64,000 nt of DNA from Chamaecrista fasciculata (Eukaryota; Streptophyta; Magnoliopsida; Fabales; Fabaceae), in NCBI GenBank assembly GCA_003254925.1, contig QANZ01056593.1, positions 39,916 to 103,915 on the forward strand. The letters run 5' to 3'. Position 1 is the first letter of the stretch. Every line of letters begins with the position of its first letter. Under the pieces are notes generated by a model. It was not told the DNA's origin and searched no databases. It worked only from the letters and a program-made list of their open reading frames with translations. This document shows, piece after piece, positions 1-10,835 of the stretch. A program made the translations under genes and the position numbers.

Positions 1-1163
1 AAGTGTATAAAAAGGACCTTAAACTTTAATTTATGTGTAATTTAACTCCTTCTGTTAACTACCTGTTAAAAATTTAACAGATTTGATTACCCATTGCCAA
101 ATCAGCCTTCAAAATTGACACCTCATCTTCTAATGTGGCAATCAAATATAATTTTTATTTCTGTATAAAAAAAAATATATAATTTTTATTTTAAAATTGT
201 TAGCAACTCAGCGTCTTTTTTCTCTGTTCCCAACTTCCCATTCATCTCGTCTTCTTCACCGATTACCATACCTCCACACCCAGAAAATTTTGGCATTCTT
301 ATCAAATATGAAAGAGGGGAAAAGGAAGAGAACGCATATACAGTTTTGAGTTTTCATTCTTATCAAATTTTGGTCCATTCGTCGGCGAAGATCTTCTTTA
401 GCGGTGGCCGGAGCGGGGAAGCGTCGCCGCATTACTCTACAACTAGAGAAAATCGCCGAGATTACTACAAACAATGCTGAATTCGTCCTCTATTGTCAGC
501 TAATCTCCCAAATCTTGAGCTAATTTTGCAGAAATAGAACACAGAAGCAGGAGATATTTTCAATTATTGATTTTTTTCCCCTTTTTTGTTTTTATTATGA
601 AATCTGGATAATGTGTGAATGTAATGGTGATTTTGTTCCCAAAAAAAAAGAATGTAATGGTGATTGGAAGAAGAAGATAGCGAAGTTGATGAATTGAAGA
701 GTGAGAGCAAAACGAGAGGAATCGTACCAATTAGAAATTTTAGGGTATGGAGGGATAGAGAAGATGAGGAGAAGAATAGGAAAACTGTATATACCTTCGT
801 CTTTCTTTTTTCCTCTTTCTTATTTGATAAAAAATGCCAAAATTCCTTGTACAGAGGTATGGTGAAGATTGAAGAAGACGAGATAAACAGGAAGGCGAAA
901 GAATGCAATTGAGAAAAAAGATGCTAAGTTGCAAACAATATTTAATTTTAAAATAAAAATTATTTGGTTGCCACAATAGATGTGTCAATTTTGAAGGCTG
1001 ATTTGGCAAATCTGTTAAATTTTTTAACAGATAGTTAACTGAAGGAGTTAAGTTACACATAAATTAAAGTTTAAGGTCTTTTTTATGCATTTTTGAAGTT
1101 TAAGGAGGTAAAATACACATGACCCAAAGTTCAAAGTTCAAGGGAATCCTTTGCATTTTGGCC
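1..1163. mobile_element. Long-TIR foldback (Mutator-like?) element, left end cut by window
   Basis: Bases 1-345 and about 785-1085 are imperfect inverted copies of each other, and the right arm runs on to about 1163, so roughly 80 bases of the left arm lie outside the window. The right edge is set where sequence shared with the block at 9540 begins. The centre (about 346-784) is locally GC-richer and holds short open frames on both strands, which may be a captured gene fragment; I see no transposase. Superfamily is inferred from the long arms; no target duplication can be seen because one end is missing. Confidence 0.65.
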
Positions 1164-1862
1164 TAATTATTGTAAGTAATAAATATGTGACAAATTTATT
1201 ATTTCGTCAAATTTTTTTAACAGGTCACACAATTTGTAACGGATATTATTCCAAAATATTTTCTGTCAGAAATTACAAAAATCAGTAATAAATTTGGGAA
1301 AAATTTAAAAATCTGTGATCAAAAGTTTTAAAATTAAAAATAATTAAAATTCAACGTTAAGTGAAGTGCAAATTCGGTCTCATCTTTTACTCGGTTCACA
1401 CTTTAGTCTTCTATTTTTCTTGTTCTCATATTTTTGCGGTCTCATATTTTTATCTTTTGGTTAGGTTCTAAAATTAGTGTTATATGTTTGTAAAAGATCA
1501 ACGGTTAATTAATAATTTTATAAACATACGAGGCTCCAGTGGATCGATTATAGGAGTTCTGCCTTATCATCTACCTTCCTTCCTTTGTCGGCATCTTCTT
1601 CTCCAACTCTGTTTAGGTTGTCACTCGGTTCAGATTCTCCAGCTAAGTGGAGTTTCACATCTTCATCACTCGACAATTCTTGTAAGCCAGGTTTTTTTCA
1701 TATTCATTTTACATTGCTATATTTCTTGTTGGTTCTAACAAAATATGGCTTGTGACCATTATATTGGTGGAGAATTTATAATACTTTTCTATTATAAGTC
1801 TATCTGGTGTTTCTATTCTATTTTATAGCCATTCCTTTTGTTTGTTTGTGGTATTAGTGCTT
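1164..1862. repeat. Gene X block, copy 1 (left part)
   Basis: Paralogous to 9545-11100 and 56134-56600. It carries the exon-like sequence of gene X (about 1545-1690) followed by a conserved GTAAG on the plus strand. On the minus strand a frame beginning SSDEDVKLHLAGESEPSD is open; on the plus strand a serine-rich frame is open. Direction of the original gene is unresolved and the product is unrecognised. The block is split by the hAT-like element at 1863-3217 and resumes at 3226. Confidence 0.5.
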
Positions 1863-3217
1863 CTATGTTGCACTTGGATGAGTACGGGTACGTGTACGGG
1901 TATGGATGTAAGTACGGGATACGGCAATTTTGAAAATTAAGGAGTACGGGTATGGCATAATATATTTATAAAATATTAAAAAAATATATTTACAAATCAT
2001 AAATTTTAAAATATATAAAATAGTTTAAACTTATAAAAAGAAATTAAGAAAAAAAAAAGACGTTGACAATTATATATATAAATTATAATATAGTATATAT
2101 ATATATATATATATATTTTCAAATTTCTTTCATACATATAAATATGGTATGCTTATTTTAATAAATTTCTTGGAAAAAAACTAAATATATACAAATAAAT
2201 TATATATATAAATTAAAATGTAATATATTTTAATAAATATAAATCATGTCTACCTACTATGGTACCTACATCACTATTTGGGCGTACGCCTAACAGGCCC
2301 TCACTCCGGGCCTCTTCTCACCCAAGAATCCTTTAAGGCGCATTCGATTCGGTCGGGTGCTCCTCTGTGCATTTAGGGGCGGCCGTGATCCTCGCTAGTG
2401 ATCATGGCGCACGCCTCTAGCATTACGCAATCACCCACGATTGCCTCACTTCGCAATCCTCGTTGGTGGAGATCGTGGGCTCTGGACTTAGTCATTCCCA
2501 CGTTCTCCAGTCGCCTGGCGTCCACCTAGTAACACAACACGCAATCACCCACGATTGCCTTGCTCCACAATTCTCGGTCTCCACAATTCTCGCTGGTGGA
2601 GATCGTGCTCAGCTACGTGGTGCGCCCTGCGCGCTAGCCACCTCTCTCCCCCTCCTCTATAAATAGAGCTCAACCCAGCAGACTAAGGTTAGCTACTTCT
2701 CTTCACCAGAATTCTCTTGCTCTCACATTCTCTCACATACTAACTTGAGCGTCGGAGTGTTCCTCGCAGGCCTCCCTGTGAAGCTCTTGTAGGTACTTGG
2801 ACGTTCAGCTTGCTCTTGCAGCCCCCACTTGTTGAACTAGGTAAGTGTGTCCATTTTCTAGTTTATCGCTACCTAATAGAAGTCGCTGGATTTCTTCAGT
2901 CTTCACGAATGGATGATCACTACAAATTTACAACACTAACTACCACAACATTAAGTTTGTTTGACGCTGGCCGTTGGGTTTTGGTTTTCTTCAATGAATT
3001 AGAAATTCTGAATTGTCTTCCTTCTTCAACACTGCCGCTCCCTATGCCGACGCCTTCACTAAGTCAGAATCGTCTTCCCTAAATTGCTTTGCGTCGCCTT
3101 CTGCTGAAAGTCCCAAACCATAAACCTTCGCTGATCTCTCGTATCTTGGCGTATTTTCACGTATCCGTACGGGATACGTATCAGATACGCATACGCCTAC
3201 AAATTTGTGCAACATAG
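1863..3217. mobile_element. hAT-like non-autonomous element
   Basis: Both ends carry the 11-bp inverted repeat CTATGTTGCAC. It is flanked by TAGTGCTT and TAGTGCTC, a 7 of 8 match to an 8-bp target duplication. The paralogous site near 10993 lacks the insert and reads straight through. Near each end there are clustered copies of TACGGG or its complement, typical subterminal repeats. No transposase is visible; the interior holds an LTR-like segment (see separate entry) and AT-rich filler. Confidence 0.7.
2275..2860 (+). repeat. LTR-like segment nested in the hAT-like element
   Basis: GC-richer than its surroundings. It contains a good TATA box (CTATAAATAGAGC near 2658) followed about 80-110 bases later by the motif TTGAGCGTCGGAGTG, which I recognise from plant LTRs. 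Ends are not defined, there is no second copy in the window and no coding sequence follows, so this is an inferred LTR remnant only. Confidence 0.4.
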
Positions 3218-3225
3218 TAGTGCTC

Positions 3226-3328
3226 TATTCTTCTTGTTATCTGATTTACATATCTTTAAAGTCCTTTTCAGTCAACGAAAATTTAATACTAAGAACAAAA
3301 CATTAAGACTCTAAACAAAACAACCCTC
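3226..3328. repeat. Gene X block, copy 1 (right part)
   Basis: Matches 11000-11080 and 56450-56540, including the plus-strand acceptor-like TTTTCAG followed by TCAACGAAAATTT. It joins kinase A1 at about 3329, so the event that brought the block here also removed the C-terminal half of the A1 kinase. Confidence 0.5.
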
Positions 3329-5069
3329 ATGTAAATAGGCAATCCCTTGAGCCACTCCAATGGAAATCTTAAAGATCTTGTCCAAACTCAATGCTAAATC
3401 TTCTTTAGAAAAAATGTATTTGTCAAGATATCCATTAGGCATAAATTCGTAGACAAGAGCTCGCTTTTTCCCTTCAACACAATACCCTATAAGACGCACA
3501 ACATTGACATGATGAATCCTTCCGATTGTGCCAACCTCACTCATAAAATCTTGATCATTATCAGTTTTAGACTTATTGATTAGCATCTTCACAGCTACCA
3601 GTTGTTTACTTCGGAGTTTTCCTTTAAAAACAGCTCCAAAGCCGCCTTCACCAAGTTTGTCCTTGAAACCATGAGTGATGTTCTTGATGTCCTTGTAGGA
3701 ATACCTTATTGGCGCAAGAGTATTGTTATTTTGAAGAAATTCTTCAATATTCTCATACATGGATTGATGCCTCTTTCGCCATTTACAGAATAAGAGAATC
3801 AACACACAAGGTGCTCCTAGAGCTACTTTAAGCGCATGAAGCACTGCTAAAATCACCCATCCTAACGGGTATCCTGGTGAAATATATGTGCGGTCAAGAA
3901 AGGGATTGAACGCTTCCGATAAAGCTGAAAAATAGAGTATATGAAATTAGGAAAATCTAGTAGTATATATATAAATATAAATGACATCTATATATACCTA
4001 TGATGATCTAGTAGTAAAACTGCAAAACTTGTTATGTAATAATTAACTTCCACTTATGATCGTCAGTGAAGATCAAAGAAAACCAGTAAAATTTTAATTT
4101 CAAGTATCAAACTGATGGGAAACCCATATATATATATATATATTGGTTACAATTGAATTTACAAACAAGGAGAACTCAACACAAAGAAAGTCTGATATTG
4201 AGTAAAATAATTAAAAGTAATAACTAATAACGAATATATGTTATTCAACTTTCTAATGAGACTCATATGTTGTGCAAGTAAATGGTGTAACTCCGATGAC
4301 AAACTGCATGTACAACATTAGTGACTAGTAATTGTCAATTTTTCTTTACAAAAATATAGGTTTGATTTTATAATAAGTAATTGCAAAACTGTCTCAACTG
4401 TACTCTCAAGTATCAATAACAATAAAGAATATATTTTCTTTACATAGCACCCAACTCTCACATCCTTCACTTGTAGATAATTCCCATAAAATGCATAATT
4501 ATATTTATAGGCTGCTGCAGATCCCTCATCCTCAAAGCCAATATTATTAATATTGCTGATGCATTCACCACTACTACTACTACTAGTAGTAGTAGTCACA
4601 TTCACATTCATATTCACATAGAAAGGATCATTCACTGCTTCCCTGCATCTCATGTATACTACTTCTCGGATGGTATATGAATACCTAGTTTATAGGGATC
4701 CCTGTAATAGTCACTGAAATTACTCTTGCTCAACAAATAAAGAGGGGTAGACATAGAGGAGCAATTGTTAGGTTGATCATCAAGTAGTGCAACCCCAACA
4801 TCAACCAACCGGATTGTGTAGTTGTAGTAATCAATCTCTTTCACGTAATATTTTCCTAAAAACACTGACACTATTCGCACCTTGTTGTCACAATCTATCT
4901 CATACCTCTTGTCTCCACAGTGTTCTGGGTCACCCTTCACTCTGAATGGGTAACTTATGTTTTGGAGATCACCACACCAAGTGCTGCAATATTCCCTGCA
5001 AACCACAATATTATTGAAGCTTATTATTAGGAGTAGAATAAAAAATAACACAACATTAATCACTGCCAT
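3329..5069 (-). pseudogene. A1: truncated type A LRK10-like receptor kinase
   Basis: Start chosen at the ATG (5067-5069) of MAV, conserved in paralogs. The signal peptide and GUB_WAK-like cysteines ([27 protein letters not shown]) are readable to about 4690. There a one-base shift moves the frame; the correct frame resumes as [13 protein letters not shown] and runs to about 4440, then breaks off into sequence that matches intron 2 of A4. So about 0.5 kb holding the ectodomain C-terminus, first donor and middle exon is deleted. The kinase exon (from 3924) is open through the membrane span, glycine loop (GEGGFGAVF), the VAVK lysine and YLHEGC, then ends at a foreign junction with a stop at 3311-3313, before the catalytic loop. 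It cannot make an active receptor. Confidence 0.85.
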
Positions 5070-5152
5070 TGATCGAACACAAATCAACCATGCAACCACT
5101 TCTCCAATCCGCTTCTTTTAATTTCTCTCTTGCTTCTCTCCCCTGAAGGGCT

Positions 5153-5240
5153 TAATTGAGCCACACATACAACTATCAAGACTTGTACATAAATTACCAC
5201 ACAACACAACTTATTAGTGTCCCCATTCCCATTGACTCAG
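5153..5240 (-). promoter_or_regulatory. Conserved upstream block of A1
   Basis: A block of about 80 bases starting with GAGCCACA, containing CAAGACTTGTAC (plus-strand reading) and ending near TAGTGTCCCCATTCCC recurs at a similar distance upstream of A2, A4 and A7 and at 54018. Its conservation amid decayed DNA suggests proximal promoter or 5' UTR, though shared duplication history alone could explain it. Confidence 0.4.
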
Positions 5241-5554
5241 TCAACACGAAATGCAAACAAGTTTATTGTCGTTAATTATGGGAGTGTAGTCACTTTCTAA
5301 AGAAAATTCTATGGCTAAAGGGAGTGATTATTACTTATAACTTAATGACTTCCCTCTTAAATTGAAAATGACCGTTAAAAATAGGAAGCCAACAAGAGGA
5401 CGTCTTCCGCAAATTTCTATATAACAATCAATCTCTGTCCCTTACACGAAGAAAAGTCATTGGAAGCAACCTTGCAGCTTCCCTGATGGACTTCTAGCTC
5501 AGTGTTTGAAAGTTGCTCAGTGTTTGAAAGTGACTGCAACGCAAGATCTTTAAT

Positions 5555-7342
5555 TGAGCGAACCCCCTTTTTGGTCCCTCATTTGTTACTGAGTCGAGGA
5601 ATCGGTCCCTCAATTGTGGGAAACTACAACTCAGTCCCTCAATTGTACAATCCCGTTTACGTTTTGGTCCCTCACGTCTGGTCCGTTAGTGATAGAGGTG
5701 TTAAGTGATGACGTGTCACCGTTATCTGCTTAGGTGGCCGTTAAATGCTTAGTTGAGAGACCAAATCCTCGACTCAGTAACAATTGAGGGACCAAAAAGG
5801 GGGTTTGCTCAAATTAATATCCAACTCATTTCCACTTGACACCTCATTCAAACTACTACTCTCTTGCAATTTGGTCCCAAAACCCCTAAATCCCCTAAAA
5901 CTTTTTTTAATCCTCTTCTTCATCTTTTTCATCTTCTTCATTCATTTTAGTCCCAAATCCTAAAAATAAAATTGTAAAGTATCCCAAAACCTTTCCAAAC
6001 ATTCCAATTTAGTCCTTAAATGTATTAAAAACCCTAAAACCCTAAACCCTAAAAAAAATCTACTTTGAGTTCATTCATTTTATCCCATTATTCTCAATTT
6101 ATTAAATCATAATTAAAAACAAACATTTTAGTCCCTGAACCCTAATTTCTTCATCTTCATCTTCATCCTCATTCCTCTCTCATCTTTCATTCCTCACCGC
6201 CGATCCTACTGCTTCAACCAAATCCTCAAACATCAAAATGGCTCGATTCTTCAAATCCTTAAACATTCTCTCGCTCGATTCTTCAATTTCTGGGTTTGAT
6301 TTCAAGTTCACTCCATGGAAAGCTCAACGACGCCACATGTTCACTCTGTCGCGACTTGCTTTCTCTCTCATGAGTCTCTAAGCTTCTCGATTCCTTCCTT
6401 CGCTGCCACGAGAGCTTTTCGGCTGATGAATGATGATGATGATGATGATAATAACTGATGATGAACTAATTTTTTTTAATCAAGAATTGATGAATTGATG
6501 AAACTTGTGTAATCTTTGGTGATTTCTGGTTGTGTAGTTTTAGGGTTTTGTGGTTTGGGGTTTGGAGTGGATGAGAAGATGAAGATGATGAAAGATGATG
6601 AAAGATGAGGAGGAAAGTAGGATTTAGGGACCAAATTGCAAGAGAGTAGTTTTTTTAGGGGTTTAGGATTTAGGGTTTAGGGGTTTAGGGTTTGAGTTTA
6701 GGGTTTTAGGATTTTAAGGTTTTTAATACTTTTAAGGAGTAAATTGGAATGTTTGGAAGAGTTTTGGGACACTTTACAATTTTAGGAATTTAGGGTTTTA
6801 GGGTTTAGGGTTTCAGGGTTTAGAGTTTAGGATTTTAGGGTTTAGAGTTTGGGGCTTAAGTTTTAGGGTTTTTAATACATTTAAGGACTAAATTGGAATG
6901 TTTGGAAGGGTTTTGGGATACTTTACAATTTTATTTTTAGCATTTGGGACTAAAATGAATGAAGAAGGTGAAAAAGATAAATAAGAGGATTAAAAAAAAG
7001 TTTTAGGGGATTTAGAGGTTTTGGGACCAAATTGCAAGAGAGTAGTTTTAATGAGATGTCAAGTGGAAATGAGTTGGATACTAATTTGAGCAAACCCCCT
7101 TTTTGGTCCCTCAATTGTTACTGAGTCGAGGATTTGGTCCCTCAACTAAGCATTTAACGGCCACCTAAGCAGATAACGGTGACACGTCATCACTTAACAC
7201 CTCTATCACTAACGGACCGGACGTGAGGGACCAAAACGTAAACGGGATTGTACAATTGAGGGACTGAGTTGTAGTTTCCCACAATTGAGGGACCGATTCC
7301 TCGACTCAGTAATAATTGAGGGACCAAAAAGGGGGTTTGCTC
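5555..7342. mobile_element. Mutator-like foldback element with about 500-bp inverted repeats
   Basis: The ends are inverted copies starting TGAGC(G/A)AACCCCC and extending about 500 bases (5555-6060 against about 6838-7342). A 9-bp duplication, ATCTTTAAT, flanks it at 5546-5554 and 7343-7351, as expected for Mutator-like elements. Paralogous sites (for example near 38490) lack the insert. A second partial copy of the inner arm lies at about 6615-6800. The arms contain degenerate CCCTAAA/TTTAGGG runs. No transposase is visible; the unique centre holds a short open frame (next entry). Confidence 0.85.
6238..6381 (+). CDS. Small 47-aa open frame inside the foldback element, possible captured fragment
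   Basis: It begins MARFFKSLNILSLDSS and ends SLMSL before TAA. It lies in the non-repeated centre of the 5555-7342 element, where Pack-MULEs carry captured host exons. I do not recognise it; it could equally be chance. Upstream CT-rich sequence and ATCAAA before the ATG resemble a plant 5' leader. Confidence 0.25.
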   Translation: MARFFKSLNILSLDSSISGFDFKFTPWKAQRRHMFTLSRLAFSLMSL

Positions 7343-7351
7343 ATCTTTAAT

Positions 7352-7870
7352 TTGAACAAAACTCGTTGCTAATAATTAATGTATATAATTAAGCCTGTTG
7401 GTTTTAAAAATGATTTTAAAGTTCAAAGTTGATAAGTGCATAATTTTATTTACTATTCATACTTGTATGATTTATACAAAGGAACAGCAAACTTTGTAAC
7501 AAACCTGATTTCTAGTTCTTGCTTCAGTCTCTGTCTCTGAAGATTGATGGCAATTAAATTGTATACCATAAAACATTTTTGTGGTTCTAACTTTAGAGTA
7601 TGTTGTCACTACGTGCCAATTATCTAACTTCATGTCAGGTAAAAACACATAAACAAAATAAACAATGAAGCAAGAAATTTATCAGAAAAACCAAGTCCTA
7701 CTTATATATATTTGCAGGTTTGTCAGATTTTAATTTGTTTACCCTCGTATTGTAAAGTTTGCAAACTTGTTTAACCATGAATTTGCAAGTTACTTTAACT
7801 TCAATGTTAAACTTAAAAAATCTCATTTTACAACTTAAGCAATGATTTGTTAATAATATTCACTGATATT
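7352..7870. repeat. Type B 3'-flank block with orphan kinase tail, copy 1
   Basis: Shares long similarity with 15130-15750, 28252-28900, 38500-39180, 46400-46740 and parts of 47265-47890. On the minus strand near 7510-7555 it encodes the end of a type B kinase C-terminal tail (QRLKQELEI class) with no kinase domain attached. No type B gene follows here. Confidence 0.6.
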
Positions 7871-8510
7871 GTGATAGATTAAGGAAAAAAGAGCGGTGGT
7901 GTCCTTTAGGTGCTTTAATTGTGTTGTTGTAAGGTGGACTCCTAGACTTTGTAATGGAGCTGCCCATTTTTAGCTCAATGAGGTTGAAACTCTAGGGCTT
8001 TCTAATGGATCTTGTTTCTGTTTAATGGAATTTTGTTTTGATTGTCAATTTTTTTTTTTTGCAACGACAAAATTATAATATAATACTTTTATTTCTCATA
8101 AATTATTGGTCAAAATCTTACTTTGGTCCCTAATGTTTACCCAAAATTTTGTTTCAGACCGTAATGCTTTTTTTTTGTTTCGTTTTGATTAGTCCTTAAA
8201 GTTTCTTAAAAGTTTCATAATTGGTTTCTATTGAATGAGATCATATCTCACATTTCAAACCCTAACATGATGACATCAGAGCTGCAGGTTAAATTTGATG
8301 AGTTATTTCTTTATCCAGTTGGAGTCACCGGAAAACAAGGTTAAATATTAAGGCATGAAGTCAGACTTGAAAATAGGCCGCTTGTTTCATGAATTTGATC
8401 ATATCTTTCTCGTATGAAGTCCAAATGCAACGAAGTCGGAGCTACAAATTGTCTCTTAGTCTAGTTTGAGCCATTGACAAACAAAGTCAAATAATACTTT
8501 GAAAGCTAAT
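7871..8510. other. Non-coding stretch with no recognisable gene
   Basis: AT-rich sequence. The part around 8100-8480 resembles debris of foldback elements (phrases such as TTTGGTCCCTAATGTTTA), without definable ends. I see no supported coding sequence. Confidence 0.5.
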
Positions 8511-8519
8511 ATTAGTATT

Positions 8520-8825
8520 TGAGTAAACTACCAAATTGGTCCCTGGATTATTGGCTCGCTGACAGATTGGTCCCCGAATTTAGAAAATTGACAAATAGGT
8601 CCCCAAATTTTCTAGCGAGTCAAATAGGTCCCAGAATTTTTCTAACTTAGTCAAATAGGTCCCCGAATAACATACACAGAAGGACCTATTTGACAAATGT
8701 TAGAAAAATTCGGGGACCTATTTGACTCGTTAGAAAAATTCGGGGACCTATTTGTCAATTTCCTAAATTCGAGGACCAATCTGTCAGCGAGTCAATAATC
8801 CAGGGACCAATTTAATAGTTTACTC
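8520..8825. mobile_element. 306-bp MULE-type MITE
   Basis: Arms of about 130 bases are inverted copies, starting TGAGTAAACTACCAAATTGG on the left and its near complement on the right. A perfect 9-bp duplication ATTAGTATT flanks it (8511-8519 and 8826-8834). It is too short to code for anything. Confidence 0.88.
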
Positions 8826-8834
8826 ATTAGTATT

Positions 8835-9540
8835 TTGACCAAATTCACTTTTTTGGTTGCCCAAGGTATGGTTAAGGGTATGGTTAACTTGGGGTTAAAA
8901 AAAATAAGGGGAGAAGAATTTAGATATACTGATATACATCTTAGTATTGGGTTAACAAGATTTGTCAAATTGGGCTCGAACAAGTGTTTTTTTGGACCGG
9001 GTTGGGGCGGGTCTTGAATTTGATCTTTCTAAACTTGATCTGGCCCATATATGGATATAATTTTATTTTTTATTACATATATTTATATTTTTCTATTAAA
9101 TATTATTTTTATTATATAAAATAATAAGTATTATTATTTATCAACTGATATTAATAATATACAGAATGTAAACTTAATCTCAATTAAATTAATATTTTTT
9201 AACAACTAAATTATATTAAATAAATTTATTAATATAAATCATTAAATTTATATATAATTAAGGGCTCTGTGGTTTTGACGAATAAAAATTAATAGTTAGG
9301 ATCTTAAAATAGTATTTTAGTCAAATTTTTCGTCAAATTTTGGACGGAAATATACTTCAAGCCTTTTTTTTTGTTGACGGAGCAAACTACAGGGACCCTA
9401 TTTGACACTTTTAAAACTACAAGGACCCTATCTAAAAGTGGGTCAAACCACAAGGCCCTTTTGTGTAATTTACCCTATAATTAATTTTTTTTATCAACTG
9501 ACAACTTAAAAACTAAAAATATTGTGACAAATTTGTAAGA
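8835..9540. other. Gene-free stretch with element debris
   Basis: Very AT-rich from 9050 to 9280. At about 9375-9480 there is one arm of a foldback element (CGGAGCAAACTACAGGGACC to GTAATTTACCC) without a partner arm. Nothing coding is supported. Confidence 0.5.
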
Positions 9541-9727
9541 CAAAAAATATTACTGTGAGTAATAAATATGTGACAAATTTATTATTTCGTCAAATTTTTT
9601 TAACAAGTCAGACAATTTGTCACGGATATTGTTACAAAATATTTTCTGTCACTAATTACAAAAATCAGTAATAAATTTGGGACAAATTTAAAAATCTGTG
9701 ATAAAAAAGTTTTAAAATTAAAAAATA

Positions 9728-10146
9728 GGATAAATTACACTTTGTTACCCTGTAGTTTGACCCTATTTCACTTTGGTACCCAGTGGTTTGAAACCTGACA
9801 CTTTGGTACTCTGTGGTATTCTCTATTAACACTTTGGTACCCTTTGAAGCTATTTTTTAATTTTGACCATAACAAATTTTTCAAAAATTACATATTGACC
9901 CCAAAAAATTACAAATAGGTCCCTGGATACATATTATCTAGGGACTAAAATGAAAACTTTAAAAAAGTTTTAGGGTCAATATGTAATTTTTGTAAAATTT
10001 GTTATGGTTAAAATTACACAATAATCTCAAAGGGTGCCAAAGTGTTAATAGAGCATACCACATGGTACCAAAGTGTCAAGTTTCAAACTATATGGTACCA
10101 AAGTGAAATATGGTCAAACCACATGGTACCAAAGAGTAATTTACCC
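9728..10146. mobile_element. 419-bp MULE-type MITE
   Basis: Ends GGATAAATTAC and GGTAATTTACCC-type form long inverted arms rich in CACTTTGGTAC. A perfect 9-bp duplication TAAAAAATA flanks it (9719-9727, 10147-10155). The paralogous block at 1165-1345 is uninterrupted at this point, so insertion happened after the block was duplicated. Confidence 0.9.
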
Positions 10147-10166
10147 TAAAAAATAAATAAAATTCA

Positions 10167-10567
10167 ACGTTAAGTGAAGTGTAAATTTGGTATCATATCT
10201 TTTGCTCAATACCCAATTTGGTCTTGTATCTTTTTTTGTTGTACTTTTAGTGTCATCTTTGCAAAAAGGACCCAATTTGGTCTCATATTTTTTAGTTGAG
10301 TTACAAAATTAGCTATGTATATTTACAAAACGATCAACGGTTAGTTGATTTGAAAGGATATGAAACCACTTCTAATCTTGACCTAAAGATATAGGACCAA
10401 TTCTTCAATTAACCCAAAGATATGATACCAAATCTGAACAAAAAAATGATATAAGACCAAATTGGGATCTGACCAAAAGATATGAGACCAAAAGTAAAAC
10501 AACAAAAATTATAAGACCAAATTAGAAACTGAACAAAAAATATAGGACCAAATTTACACTTTAACGT
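10167..10567. mobile_element. Foldback MITE
   Basis: The left arm starting ACGTTAAGTGAAGTGTAAAT is mirrored by ACCAAATTTACACTTTAACGT on the right. Interior is made of repeated phrases of the type GATATGAGACCAAA. It is related in design to 62024-62462. Only the left half is seen at the paralogous place near 1345-1490. Target duplication is not clear. Confidence 0.6.
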
Positions 10568-10631
10568 CTCTTCTTTTCGAGGGAAGGAAGAAGGAATCAC
10601 CTGAGTCCTCCCTATCATCATTATCCCGCAA

Positions 10632-10835
10632 TTAGGCGCCACAGCCAAATTGAAAACGCAAAATCGAAGAATTAGGGATTCCATTGCTAGTCGATGTTAG
10701 GTATTCTGCATTATAGGAATTCTGCCCAATCGATCGATTTCCTTCATCAGCATCTTCTTCTCCAATTCTTTTTAGGTCGTCGCTCGGTTCAGATTCACCA
10801 GTTAATTGCAGTTTCACATCTTCATCACTCGACAT
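10632..10835 (-). pseudogene. Gene X exon-like sequence, copy 2 (67 aa open)
   Basis: On the minus strand it reads MSSDEDVKLQLTGESEPSDD followed by KRIGEEDADEGNRSIG, an acidic N-terminus directly after an acceptor-like TTACAG. Copies at about 1545-1690 and 56220-56290 keep the first 12 residues with changes downstream. However, the plus strand of the same DNA has a serine-rich frame ending at a GTAAG donor that is conserved in all three copies, with a matching TTTCAG acceptor downstream, so the original gene may run the other way. I do not recognise the product. Without further exons it is treated as a duplicated gene fragment. Confidence 0.35.

Noticed and set aside
6650-6870. Interstitial telomere from a chromosome fusion
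   Set aside because: TTTAGGG units are irregular, mirrored on the other arm as CCCTAAA, and confined to a transposon with target duplication.
9370-9480. Another complete foldback MITE
   Set aside because: Only one arm is visible; no partner arm or target duplication. The same applies to 61600-61700 and 61020-61130.
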